Shown: in pieces, positions 1 through 6,748 of the stretch | Numbering within the stretch: the stretch's first letter is position 1 | How the letters are laid out: every line of letters starts with the position of its first letter | Origin: Nitrospinota bacterium | GTDB lineage: Bacteria; Nitrospirota; Nitrospiria; Nitrospirales; UBA8639 | Direction: 5' to 3' | Assembly: GCA_022561525.1 (NCBI GenBank) | Contig: JADFRB010000029.1 | Location: 1 to 10,091, forward strand | DNA: 10,091 nucleotides | Program-made: the position numbers and the translations under genes | The notes under the pieces: generated by a model | Database searches by the model: none | What the model was told of the DNA's origin: nothing | What the model saw: the letters and a program-made list of their open reading frames with translations, nothing else

Positions 1-292
1 GCCTGAGGGCATCACGATAGCCACGTAGTTCTTCTTCATCGCGGTCCCGGAGGACGGGTTTGCCGAACATGAGCGTCCACACGCGAGTTTGGTCCACCTC
101 GACCCCCTCGATTCGGTTGGATGAGACAGCGCTCTCGATGAGGGCATGCTCGCGCAGCGCCTTCAGCTTCTGAGGTGATTGTTTGGTAAACAGCTCTTGC
201 TTGCCGCGTGCTTCGCCAAGATCGGCGAGGTACCAGGCCGTCGCGGCCGGAATTGACCCTGGTTTGGCGGCGAACTGGCGGAGAGTCATCAT
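1..292 (-). CDS. Fic-family protein, N-terminal part (runs off the window)
   Basis: Partial gene of about 97 codons, starting at an ATGATG pair (first ATG at 292-290) and cut by the window edge. The start reads MMTLRQFAAKPGSIPAATAW, followed by a Fic_N-type helical region with AWYLADLGEARG, then PQKLKALREHALIESA and SSNRIEG. SNRIEG fits the (S/T)xxxE(G/N) inhibitory helix, whose Glu blocks ATP binding in the Fic active site; its N-terminal place would make this a class II Fic protein. Fic enzymes usually AMPylate hydroxyl side chains of target proteins. The catalytic HxFx(D/E)GNGR loop would lie beyond the window and is not seen, so activity is inferred. Fic genes are common passengers of type I R-M operons, and this one follows the locus on the same strand. 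A run of five G about 14 nt before the ATG is a poor ribosome site. Family call is firm; substrate unknown. Confidence 0.88.
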   Translation of the reverse strand, partial: MMTLRQFAAKPGSIPAATAWYLADLGEARGKQELFTKQSPQKLKALREHALIESAVSSNRIEGVEVDQTRVWTLMFGKPVLRDRDEEELRGYRDALR

Positions 293-300
293 GTCGCTTG

Positions 301-319
301 GCCCCCGTACGGCGGGGAC
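301..319 (-). promoter_or_regulatory. GC-rich hairpin in the leader of the Fic gene
   Basis: CCCCG (303-307) and CGGGG (313-317) can pair around a 5-nt loop, about 10 nt before the Fic ATG. In the mRNA this would bury the only G-rich stretch that could act as a ribosome site. No T-run follows, so it is not a terminator. It may dampen Fic translation; this is inference from base pairing only. Confidence 0.25.
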
Positions 320-402
320 TCCCCCTCGCTGATTTCCATCGGCTGAGTCACCGCGTCCACGTTTACATATTATAGTGTTTTAACTATCAACTCCTACATC
401 TC

Positions 403-431
403 AAAACTCCCTCGCCCCTTTGGGGTGAGGG
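403..431 (-). terminator. Rho-independent terminator after the R-M locus
   Basis: On the minus strand CCCTCACCCC (431-422) pairs with GGGGCGAGGG (418-409) around an AAA loop. This is a 10-bp stem with one mismatch, followed by AGTTTT (408-403). It lies about 30 nt after the stop of the DUF3883 remnant and ahead of the Fic gene, so it would end transcription of the R-M operon. On the plus strand no T-run follows, so it works in one direction only. Confidence 0.6.
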
Positions 432-444
432 GTGGGGTGAGGGG
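422..444 (+). other. G-quadruplex motif, four runs of four G
   Basis: The plus strand has GGGG at 422-425, 429-432, 434-437 and 441-444, separated by TGA, T and TGA. This is a canonical intramolecular quadruplex pattern with loops of 3, 1 and 3 nt. It overlaps the right arm of the terminator hairpin, so the plus strand could form either structure. The minus-strand transcript would be C-rich here. Folding is inferred from the pattern only. Confidence 0.5.
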
Positions 445-460
445 TGGTTTTATCAGAAAG

Positions 461-841
461 TTAAAATACTATAGTATCGTGATCCACGTTCTTGACCTCA
501 TGCCAGTCAAGCCGCGCGGGGTCCTTGATCGGATCTTGGAACGGTGGTTGAGATTTGCAGTGGGTCACCACATAGAGCCAGTAACAGTCCCTGCGGTCTT
601 CGGCCACTCGCTTTTCGTTCGGTGTGAGGCAGACCCCGCCCGTTGCATCGCTGATGCCTTGTACCTCGATGAGGTGAAGTTCTCCTGACTGCGTGTCTAA
701 ACTCGCGAAGTCGTACCTGAGGTCTTTTTCATGGACATCCGTGACAAGCCGACTTTGTGCCTGTTCATGTTCCATCACTATTTTCATGACGATAGCTTCT
801 GTCTCTGGGTCCGGCTGGAGATTTTTGACCTCGGCGAAGAT
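461..841 (-). pseudogene. DUF3883-domain C-terminal remnant of a lost helicase-type gene
   Basis: After an in-frame TGA (844-842) the frame stays open for 126 codons. Residue numbers here count from the ATG at 787. The stretch resembles DUF3883, a PD-(D/E)XK-like fold usually found at the C-terminus of large SNF2/SF2 helicases in defence islands. Marks are YDFASL (25-30), IEVQG (40-44; an ExQ form of the nuclease ExK), LTPNE (54-58), YWLYVV (69-74) and IKDPAR (87-92). The 18 codons before the ATG (with FAEVKNLQPDPETEAIV) fit the same domain, so homology begins before the only usable start and stops at the TGA. I read this as a 3' relic of a much longer gene whose helicase part is gone. It starts about 115 nt after hsdM and may still be transcribed with it; a 108-aa product from 787 is possible, but no strong ribosome site is seen. 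Domain call fairly sure; lost helicase inferred. Confidence 0.72.
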
Positions 842-957
842 TCACGCGGGAGAAAAGGCGCCAGGAACCTTTTGGTGTGTGAGGAGATCCCCTAAAAACA
901 TTCACATTTTTCAGGCCCATTGGCAAAGTGAAACCAAGCCCCAAGTTTTTTGGGCGA

Positions 958-2457
958 TCAGGTAACCTCCTCTGCAACCTTACCTCCGAGATCAGTGGTG
1001 ATTTCGCGGAATTGTTCGAGGGCGGCTTCGAGGTCCTCGACGATTTCGCCGGCGATGACGTCCGGATCGGGGAGGTTGTCGGACTCTTCTAACGATTCAT
1101 CTTTGAGCCAGAAAATGTCGAGGCTTGCTTTGTCTCGGTTGATTAGTTCCGCGTAGTCATAGGAGCGCCAGCGACCGTCTGGTGATTTGTCGGACCAGGT
1201 AGGCTTGCGATTATGCCGATTGGTCGGATTGTAGCATTTCACAAATTCATCCAGGTCTTCCCGTTTGAGCGGATCGGTTTTCAAGGTAAAGTGTTTATTG
1301 GTCCGTAGGTCGTAAATCCACAGCTTTGTGGTCCACGGCGTTTCGCTCGCCGGTTTCTTGTCGAAGAAGAGGACGTTGGCTTTGACGCCTTGGGCGTAGA
1401 ACAACCCAGTTGGTAGGCGCAGCAACGTGTGTACGTCACATTCATGGAGCAATTTTCGGCGGACGGTTTCGCCTGCACCACCCTCAAAAAGAACATTGTC
1501 GGGGACAACAATTGCGGCACGGGCATTTTGTTTCAAAAGAGCTTTGAGGTGCTGGACAAAGTTGAGTTGTTTGTTCGAGGTTGTGACCCAAAAATCATCG
1601 CGCTCAACAATATCCCGCTCTTTTGAAATTTTCCCTTCCTCGGCCACAATGGTGGTGCTGCTCTTTTTTCCAAATGGGGGATTGGTCATGACGATATCGA
1701 ACCGGTCTCCAGGGTCGGCGGCTAATGAATCGGTTACGATGATTGGTAGGTCCTTTTCCCCACCAATGCCGTGGAGCATCATGTTCATTGCACATAGTCG
1801 GGCGGTACTTTGCACCAGCTCCCAACCTTTGAAGGTGCCTTCCTTAAGCGTCTTCTTTTCGTCTTTCGTGAGTGTGGGATAGTGCTTCACAATGTAGTCA
1901 TGGGCGGCGAGGAAGAACCCACCAGTGCCACAGGCTGGATCGCAGATAGTTTCCTTTGGCTTCGGGCCAATGACATCCACCATGGCAGCGATAAGCGGCC
2001 TGGGTGTGAAGTACTGTCCGGCTCCAGACTTCGTGTCTTGGGCATTCTTCTCCAGCAAACCCTCATAGGCATCGCCTTTCACATCCGCGCTCATCACCGA
2101 CCAGTTTTCCTTGTCGATGAGGCCGACGATCAGCCGTCGCAGTTTGGCCGGATCTTGGAATTTATTCTGAGCTTTGGTGAAGATCAGCCCGAGGAGGCCT
2201 TTCTCTTTACCTAACTCTTCAAGGAGATGGCGGTAATGGTCGAAGAGTTCGTCCCCATCTTTTTTGAGGAGATTGGGCCAACTGTATTCAGTAGGTACCC
2301 CACTGGGTTGATTATAAGGCAGCTTTGTCCGCTCATCGGCCATTTTGAGAAACAGCAAATACGTCAACTGCTCGACGTAGTCGCCATAGCTCATCCCGTC
2401 GTCTCGCAGGACGTTACAGTAGTTCCAGAGTTTTTGAACGATGGTGGACGGAGTCAT
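958..2457 (-). CDS. hsdM: Type I restriction-modification N6-adenine methyltransferase subunit HsdM
   Basis: Intact 499-residue protein, the usual HsdM length. It transfers methyl from S-adenosylmethionine to N6 of adenine in the target chosen by HsdS, acting as M2S1, and is needed for restriction as M2S1R2. Residues 1-130 form the HsdM N-terminal helical domain (MSYGDYVEQLTYLLFLKMAD near 22-41). GAGQYFTPR (145-153) starts the catalytic domain, with SAM-binding motif I DPACGTGGFF (173-182) and catalytic motif IV NPPFG (259-263). All catalytic residues are present. ATG at 2457 lies 13 nt after the stop of the DUF262 gene, with GGGA as a weak ribosome site, so it depends on the upstream transcript. 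hsdS and hsdM are separated here by the DUF262 gene, whereas they are normally adjacent. The reading frame shows no damage, unlike hsdR and the DUF262 gene. Confidence 0.97.
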   Translation of the reverse strand: MTPSTIVQKLWNYCNVLRDDGMSYGDYVEQLTYLLFLKMADERTKLPYNQPSGVPTEYSWPNLLKKDGDELFDHYRHLLEELGKEKGLLGLIFTKAQNKFQDPAKLRRLIVGLIDKENWSVMSADVKGDAYEGLLEKNAQDTKSGAGQYFTPRPLIAAMVDVIGPKPKETICDPACGTGGFFLAAHDYIVKHYPTLTKDEKKTLKEGTFKGWELVQSTARLCAMNMMLHGIGGEKDLPIIVTDSLAADPGDRFDIVMTNPPFGKKSSTTIVAEEGKISKERDIVERDDFWVTTSNKQLNFVQHLKALLKQNARAAIVVPDNVLFEGGAGETVRRKLLHECDVHTLLRLPTGLFYAQGVKANVLFFDKKPASETPWTTKLWIYDLRTNKHFTLKTDPLKREDLDEFVKCYNPTNRHNRKPTWSDKSPDGRWRSYDYAELINRDKASLDIFWLKDESLEESDNLPDPDVIAGEIVEDLEAALEQFREITTDLGGKVAEEVT

Positions 2458-2470
2458 TTTTTGTTTCCCG

Positions 2471-4374
2471 TTATGCGGAAAGCGTCATCTCGGCCTCAAG
2501 AGCGTCCTCGTCGTCCCCTACATCCTCACCCTCTTCCTTAACATCGCCAGCATATGCGGTCTTACCGGTCGCCTGCTCGATCAGCGCCAATAAGCGTTTT
2601 TGGCGGTCCACCATGAAGGTGTCAAACTTGTCGGTTCGAATAAGCGTTGGATCGATCAGGTGAGATGAGAGGTATGTATCAAGCCTTTCGCGCTCAATCG
2701 GCGGTGTTGTTTTGTCGCCCTTTTCTAGTTTTGCCAAATATTCAGATGGCGCCACGCCACCAATGATCCGGTTTGTCCGATAGGAAAGCGGCGTCTTGTT
2801 AATAATGGAGTCGTAGTCATCTGACTTGATTCCCTGCTTCTTGCACCAGTCTTGGGGGAAGATGTGATGGATGTCGACATTTTCTCCGAAGAAAACCGTA
2901 TGATCGAATTTTTGACCAGAACGGAAATCCTGAGCGCCTTCCTTCATCAAAAGTGCATTTACTCCCTTAAAGGCGGCTGACAGTCGCATGCGCATGCTCT
3001 TCAACCGGTCAGCGCGGAACATCGTTTCGCTGACCGTTGACGGTTCCCGACCACCCCTCAGCCACACCGGCACCTCCATAAAATCGCGAGCTATACGTGT
3101 TTCAACAGCAGAACCATAAAGCTCACCAAATACTCCGTTCCAGTACCACCTTACCAGTTTTGCGCGGTTTGCCTCGTGTTCCCAGGCTTCGCGGATTTCA
3201 GCAAGAATCCCTGCCAATGGAACGATCTGGGATTGGTAAGGAAGATCAAAAATTCTATAAATATGTAGCATGTGGAGAAACTTTGCTGCTTGCACGAAGC
3301 CGCGCTCCGCCTGCTTCTCAAATTTTTTGTAAGCCTCAAGAGGCAGGTTTAATAGCGCCTGTCGATTGCCTGTGACAGCAGGTAATTCTTTGCCCTGTTT
3401 CCCGGCACTTTCAGCACGCCGCCGCCGATCCCGCGTATAAAAGAGGGAAATCGCCTGAAGGAAATCGGTATTACCAACATTTGCGATTATCCCCGCTTCA
3501 GAGTCAGCGGGTCGGAGCGTTTCCGCAAATCGACGGTGCCTCCCTTTGGTTTCATCATCACCATACCAGTCCTTACGCAATTCGTGCCCCTCGGCGGCAT
3601 ACATCGCCGTAACGAGCTCAAATGCGTCCAACGGTTTGCCTCCAGTATTTACTTTTTCGAAAACAACACAGACCGCTTCTTTGGAAGTCGAGCGATCTAG
3701 AGAAATTACCGGCACGCGGTAATATTTGAAGTTTTCAAGAATTGCTCGCTTAAAAATCCGAAATTCTTCTCGAATGGGTTCATGCTCGTCACCACGCCAA
3801 TGTTTGTCGAAACCATCCTGCCACCTGTCCCAATCAAAGACTTTGGAAACGGGATACATAAGCGAAGCATATTCGAGTTCGGCGGATGCCAAATTCATAT
3901 CCACTTCTCGTCCGAACTCCTTCCGGGTAACTTTATCTTCCGGTACGCCTAGGATTGCTGCTTCACGATCACAGGTCGGATAAGGGCTTTGCGGATGTCG
4001 ATATAGAACCAGCGTTTTACCTTTTTCTTTTTAGGAGTCACTGTTTCGACGACTTTCCCACGCAAAGTGACTTGAAAAAGCGATGTCATCCGTTGCTGGC
4101 CATCAAGCAGCAATGACTATGGAGGGTTTTGTTTCGCCTCGGTTGGCGCACCTTCAACCGGCCTTGGTTTAAAGTTCACCTCACCACCGGTATCAAGCGT
4201 CATCAATGCGCCAATGGGAAATGCCCGCGATATTGAAGCGATCAAACTCTTGATTCGATCCTCATCCCAAACCCAACTACGCTGAAAGTCTGGCAATTGA
4301 AGTGCGCCTCGATGACAGTCCTCCAAAAGTTTGTAAAGATCATACGGGTTTGTTTGGAATGTCGATCCAGCCAT
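2471..4374 (-). pseudogene. DUF262/DUF1524 (GmrSD-like) nuclease gene, broken by amber codon and frameshift
   Basis: Proteins joining DUF262 (ParB/Srx-like NTPase) to DUF1524 (His-Me nuclease) resemble GmrSD, which cleaves modified phage DNA; many sit in type I R-M loci. ATG 4374 starts an 85-residue piece with LPDFQRSWVWDEDRIKSLI and FPIGALMTLD, typical of DUF262. A TAG at 4119-4117 interrupts it. In the same frame after the TAG comes the hallmark DGQQR (restored residues 91-95), then YIDIRKAL. Near 3985-3973 the frame slips: homology resumes in another frame at CDREAAILGVPEDK and runs to 2471, through FEKVNTGG (about 239-246), the nuclease motif HHIFP (about 503-507) and NKTPLSYRTNRIIGG. 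The span is 1904 nt; adding one base gives exactly 635 codons, so one lost base explains the slip. Its start overlaps the hsdS stop (TAATG). The longest open piece (3904-2471) lacks DGQQR and is probably inactive. Family sure; in vivo status depends on sequence accuracy. Confidence 0.9.
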
Positions 4375-5864
4375 TATCCTGTGGTCTCCTTAAGAGTATT
4401 GTATGCCAATAAATCATCAGGTTTGGAATCTGTCGAGCCGCCGTTAAGTCCACCCGAAAAAGCCTTGCTTAATATCGACTGGCGAAACCGGTCGGCGCGT
4501 ATCAAGTTTGTATCAACTGTGGCTTCAAGTTCATGAATGACCGACAGGCAGCGGTCGACTTCGGCGATGATGCGGTGTTGTTCGACGGAGGGTGGCAGTG
4601 GAACCGGGAATGCGCTCAGCTTCGTAAGGTTGATAGACGCAAGGTTCGTCGTCTGTTTACCCTCCCGAAAGAAATAGTCTTTGCCGAAGGAGTTGCCCCA
4701 CCACGACACAAGTTTCGGCGATAAGTCATTCAAGAAAAGTCTCGCCCGAAAAACGTGGTTCTGGTGAATACAGTCGGCCAACTGGCCTTCCCAAACCCAA
4801 CCACGTCCGAGCTTACCCCGGTCTCCACCTTCATTGAAGAGAATGTCGCCGCGCTTTAAGCGTAGCTCTTCTATGTCGGATTCTGGTGCGTCAATAAATT
4901 TAACTTCCGAAAGGTCAAGATATCCCCGCTGTACGTTCGCGACGCGAAGGTAGGGCACTGAACGAGCCCTTGGATCTTTGCGCTTGCTATCAACCGTTAT
5001 TCCACCCTTGAGTGCAGCGATTGCATCAATTCGTGTCCACACCCACCCATTCGGCAATGTGGGCAGGTCGGTCGTGTCTGGCGCGGCAGGTTCTTTGTAT
5101 TTGCCCCTCCCGTTCCACTGGCGGCGGCGGGTTTCAAGCGTGCGTCGCAGGAGTTGGGCGCCGGTTTCGTAGTTACGAACTTCGCGGCGGGCGAGTTCGG
5201 CTTCCGTTTCGACGAGGTGACCTTCGACGGCGGCTTTGAGGACGGCGGCTTTGTAGCGTTTGAGGTTGGCCTTGACGCGCTTGAGGTTGGCGACGGCTTC
5301 GTCGAGGCAGGAGAATTGTTTTTCGATTTCCGCGACGATGCGCACGGCCTGTTCTCTTGGGGGGACCGGGACGTATTGCGCAAAGACATCTCCGTCACGG
5401 ACTGCGGGGTAACTTGTGCCGCGCTGGAATTTCGCGAGTTCATTTAGGAATGGCTCGTATTGCACATAGTAATAGAGATATTTGCTGTATTCGGGCTGAG
5501 CGGCCCGGATGACACAAAACCCTGTGGACGCAATCTGGCCATCAAGGCTGTCAGGGATGAGGGCGAGGTTCTTCAAATATGTCCGTACTGTAGAAAACAC
5601 GATATCGCCGCTGCGTACCTGTTGGCGGGCTCGAGATGGTGCGTCTCTACCTGCCGAACGTTTGGTTTCACCAATTCGGAAACTCTCGTTATCAATGCCT
5701 GATATATCGATATAGTCAAACTCTACTTCTGGTGCATCCTTCGGAGTCACCTTTTCTACAGGCGAACAAATGTCGCCAATAGGAACTAGGTCCCAATCAC
5801 GAGGTAGGTCTCCTCGGCCAAAAATCGGCGTAACCTTCTCAACGGGTCTGCTCTTTCTGTTCAC
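4374..5864 (-). CDS. hsdS: Type I restriction-modification specificity subunit HsdS
   Basis: Intact 496-residue protein. HsdS carries two target recognition domains (TRDs) that read the two halves of a split DNA site, and holds two HsdM. TRD1 is about residues 20-170, ending in YVPVPPREQ. A helical spacer follows (171-250, rich in Lys/Arg/Glu, with KRVKANLKRYKAAVLKAA). TRD2 starts at LPNGWVWTRIDAI (270-282) and ends at FPVPLPPSVEQ (419-429), and a C-terminal helix (430-470) contains FRQSILSKAFSGGL. The P(V/L)PPxxEQ-helix repeat shows the usual internal duplication. The start is GTG at 5864-5862, overlapping the TGA of the HsdR tail remnant (GTGA), so it was built for translational coupling to an upstream hsdR. 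A GAG about 14 nt upstream is only a weak ribosome site. The stop overlaps the DUF262 ATG. The recognition sequence cannot be told from the protein. Confidence 0.96.
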   Translation of the reverse strand: MNRKSRPVEKVTPIFGRGDLPRDWDLVPIGDICSPVEKVTPKDAPEVEFDYIDISGIDNESFRIGETKRSAGRDAPSRARQQVRSGDIVFSTVRTYLKNLALIPDSLDGQIASTGFCVIRAAQPEYSKYLYYYVQYEPFLNELAKFQRGTSYPAVRDGDVFAQYVPVPPREQAVRIVAEIEKQFSCLDEAVANLKRVKANLKRYKAAVLKAAVEGHLVETEAELARREVRNYETGAQLLRRTLETRRRQWNGRGKYKEPAAPDTTDLPTLPNGWVWTRIDAIAALKGGITVDSKRKDPRARSVPYLRVANVQRGYLDLSEVKFIDAPESDIEELRLKRGDILFNEGGDRGKLGRGWVWEGQLADCIHQNHVFRARLFLNDLSPKLVSWWGNSFGKDYFFREGKQTTNLASINLTKLSAFPVPLPPSVEQHRIIAEVDRCLSVIHELEATVDTNLIRADRFRQSILSKAFSGGLNGGSTDSKPDDLLAYNTLKETTG

Positions 5865-6115
5865 GCGGCTAGATTCTCGTTCAATTCTTCAATAACTTTG
5901 TTTAACTCATCCCCAAGCACTTGATGCACTTTTCCCAACCCGCCTTCTTGTGCAAACGAGGCATAGTCAAAATCTTCGGTGTCTATGTTCAGATTTGCGG
6001 CGATGTGGTCGCAGAAACTTTCGAGCCAGAGGAGTTCCTTACTGGACCACTCCCTAATACCTTTCTGAGCCTTCCAGTCAAATTGGTAGACGCTCGCTCC
6101 GGAAACCCTTATGAC
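5861..6115 (-). pseudogene. C-terminal tail of a second, diverged HsdR
   Basis: An 84-codon stretch with no start codon of its own, directly after and in frame with the toxin TGA. Its end matches the end of the full hsdR in this window: DHIAANLNIDTEDFDYASF and AQEGGLGKV here, against DHIAGNLRIESEDFDYAPF and TQEGGLGKV there. The last residues diverge (VIEELNENLAA against ILGELNQALVA), and many synonymous bases differ. It is therefore the tail of another hsdR and not a fresh copy. Its TGA (5863-5861) overlaps the hsdS GTG, the junction expected of an intact hsdR-hsdS pair. I infer that hsdS once followed this hsdR, that its 5' part was lost, and that hsdR plus toxin-antitoxin were joined in front. 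The first 10-20 residues (VIRVSGASVY) show no clear match and may be joint sequence. It could be made only by readthrough of the toxin stop. Confidence 0.85.
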
Positions 6116-6418
6116 TCAAAGCCGCCCCTTCCAGTAGCCTGGTTTTCGTTTTAGATGTATCACCGCCACAACGAGGATTAATGTTGGGCGTTGGTGATAA
6201 ATGACTGCATAGGGAAATCGATGAACGAGGAACCGCCGTGTTCCTCCACTGTATTCGGGCCAGGTAGTCGGGGATTCGCAGATGTTGGAGATAGCGTTGG
6301 ATATCTCTTGGAAGAAGGATTCTCCCAAACCTGGCTTTTGCTCTTCGTACCACCCCTTGGCATGTTCGAGCTCAGCCAGGGCCTCGGGATGAAACTCAAT
6401 TGGTTGCTCACTTGCCAT
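6116..6418 (-). CDS. RelE/ParE-family type II toxin
   Basis: A 100-residue protein of typical length. It starts EFHPEALAELEHAKGWYEEQ and holds the RelE/ParE core: a helical hairpin (about 10-48), then strands with TRRFLVHRFPYAVIYHQ (60-76), LILVVAVIHLKRKPGYWKGR (80-99) at the C-terminus. Arg61, Arg62, Arg67 and His89 are where family members place substrate contacts. RelE members cut mRNA on the ribosome and ParE members poison gyrase; sequence alone does not decide which. ATG 6418 overlaps the antitoxin end by 11 nt, the usual coupling in such pairs. The frame is undamaged. It is unusual in place: it lies in an R-M operon between the full hsdR and a second HsdR tail, and that tail continues in its reading frame after its TGA. 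Confidence 0.92.
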   Translation of the reverse strand: MASEQPIEFHPEALAELEHAKGWYEEQKPGLGESFFQEISNAISNICESPTTWPEYSGGTRRFLVHRFPYAVIYHQRPTLILVVAVIHLKRKPGYWKGRL

Positions 6419-6635
6419 GTCGCAATTGTTTCTGTACCACCTCCCAGGGAATTGTCTTTACCTCACCGCTGTCCACTTCCCGTATTCTTCTCTGAACTTC
6501 CTCTTGCCACGTCTTTTCTACGTCGGCGTCTGGCGTCTCGTCCAAGCTCGCTATCAGTTGCTCTGCCACCTCTGCACGCTCACTTGTGGACAATTTCATG
6601 GCTTGCTCTAAAATGGCCTGTGTTTTATCTGACAT
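6408..6635 (-). CDS. Antitoxin, putative addiction module component family
   Basis: A small 75-residue acidic protein that should bind and neutralise the toxin encoded just after it. It has the shape of the Unstab_antitox family (PF09720): an N-terminal helix ILEQAMKLSTSERAEVAEQL, then LIASLDETPDADVEKTW, EEVQRRIREVDSGEV, and a basic end (VVQKQLRHGK). I choose ATG 6635 because a strong Shine-Dalgarno AGGAGG (minus strand, 6647-6642) lies 6 nt before it. A longer frame to 6671 would put that site inside the gene and adds 12 residues with no family match. It starts 113 nt after the hsdR stop and may have its own promoter, although only a weak TATAGA-like -10 is seen in the gap. Such antitoxins often repress their own operon; no operator is obvious. 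Confidence 0.9.
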   Translation of the reverse strand: MSDKTQAILEQAMKLSTSERAEVAEQLIASLDETPDADVEKTWQEEVQRRIREVDSGEVKTIPWEVVQKQLRHGK

Positions 6636-6641
6636 AAACGG

Positions 6642-6647
6642 CCTCCT
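6642..6647 (-). promoter_or_regulatory. Shine-Dalgarno site of the antitoxin
   Basis: AGGAGG on the minus strand, 6 nt before ATG 6635, is the strongest ribosome site in the window. It fixes the antitoxin start and suggests that this module is translated much better than the R-M genes, whose sites are weak or rely on coupling. Confidence 0.75.
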
Positions 6648-6748
6648 TTCATTCCTTAGCTCGTCTGCCAATGCTTTTCTATACCTCGATGAGCTGGCAT
6701 CATTTTCTTTGCTTTTCTTTCTCTTCGGGTAAATAGGTGCTTTCCCTC

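Larger units (their letters stand above)
371..473. repeat. Long inverted repeat enclosing the terminator (MITE-like?)
   Basis: Arms TATAGTGTTTTAAC (371-384) and GTTAAAATACTATA (460-473) are inverted copies matching at 13 of 14 bases and lie about 75 bp apart. The interval holds the terminator hairpin and two perfect tandem copies of a 12-bp G-rich unit (421-432, 433-444). Short terminal inverted repeats starting with TA around a hairpin-rich, non-coding core recall a miniature inverted-repeat element, but no clean target duplication is visible. The TAA stop of the DUF3883 remnant lies in the right arm. The left arm carries TATAAT on the minus strand (374-369), a perfect -10 hexamer upstream of the Fic gene, but I find no good -35 at 16-18 bp. 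Confidence 0.45.

Noticed and set aside
369..374. TATAAT on the minus strand as a firm promoter for the Fic gene
   Set aside because: A perfect -10 hexamer, but the bases 16-18 bp upstream do not resemble a -35 and the hexamer lies inside the inverted-repeat arm; mentioned only as a possibility.
952..975. Terminator directly after hsdM
   Set aside because: A small CCCAA/TTGGG hairpin exists just past the stop (about 938-955), but the minus strand has an A-run in its loop and no T-run after it.
765..977. A 70-codon minus-strand frame between hsdM and the DUF3883 relic
   Set aside because: Overlaps the hsdM end and the DUF3883 frame in a different phase; no recognisable content.
6078..6353. 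A 91-codon minus-strand frame overlapping the toxin
   Set aside because: Alternative frame of the toxin gene; the toxin frame carries the RelE/ParE motifs and overlaps the antitoxin in the standard way.
6636..6671. Upstream start giving an antitoxin 12 residues longer
   Set aside because: The AGGAGG site before 6635 would fall within the coding region, and the extra residues do not look like the family.
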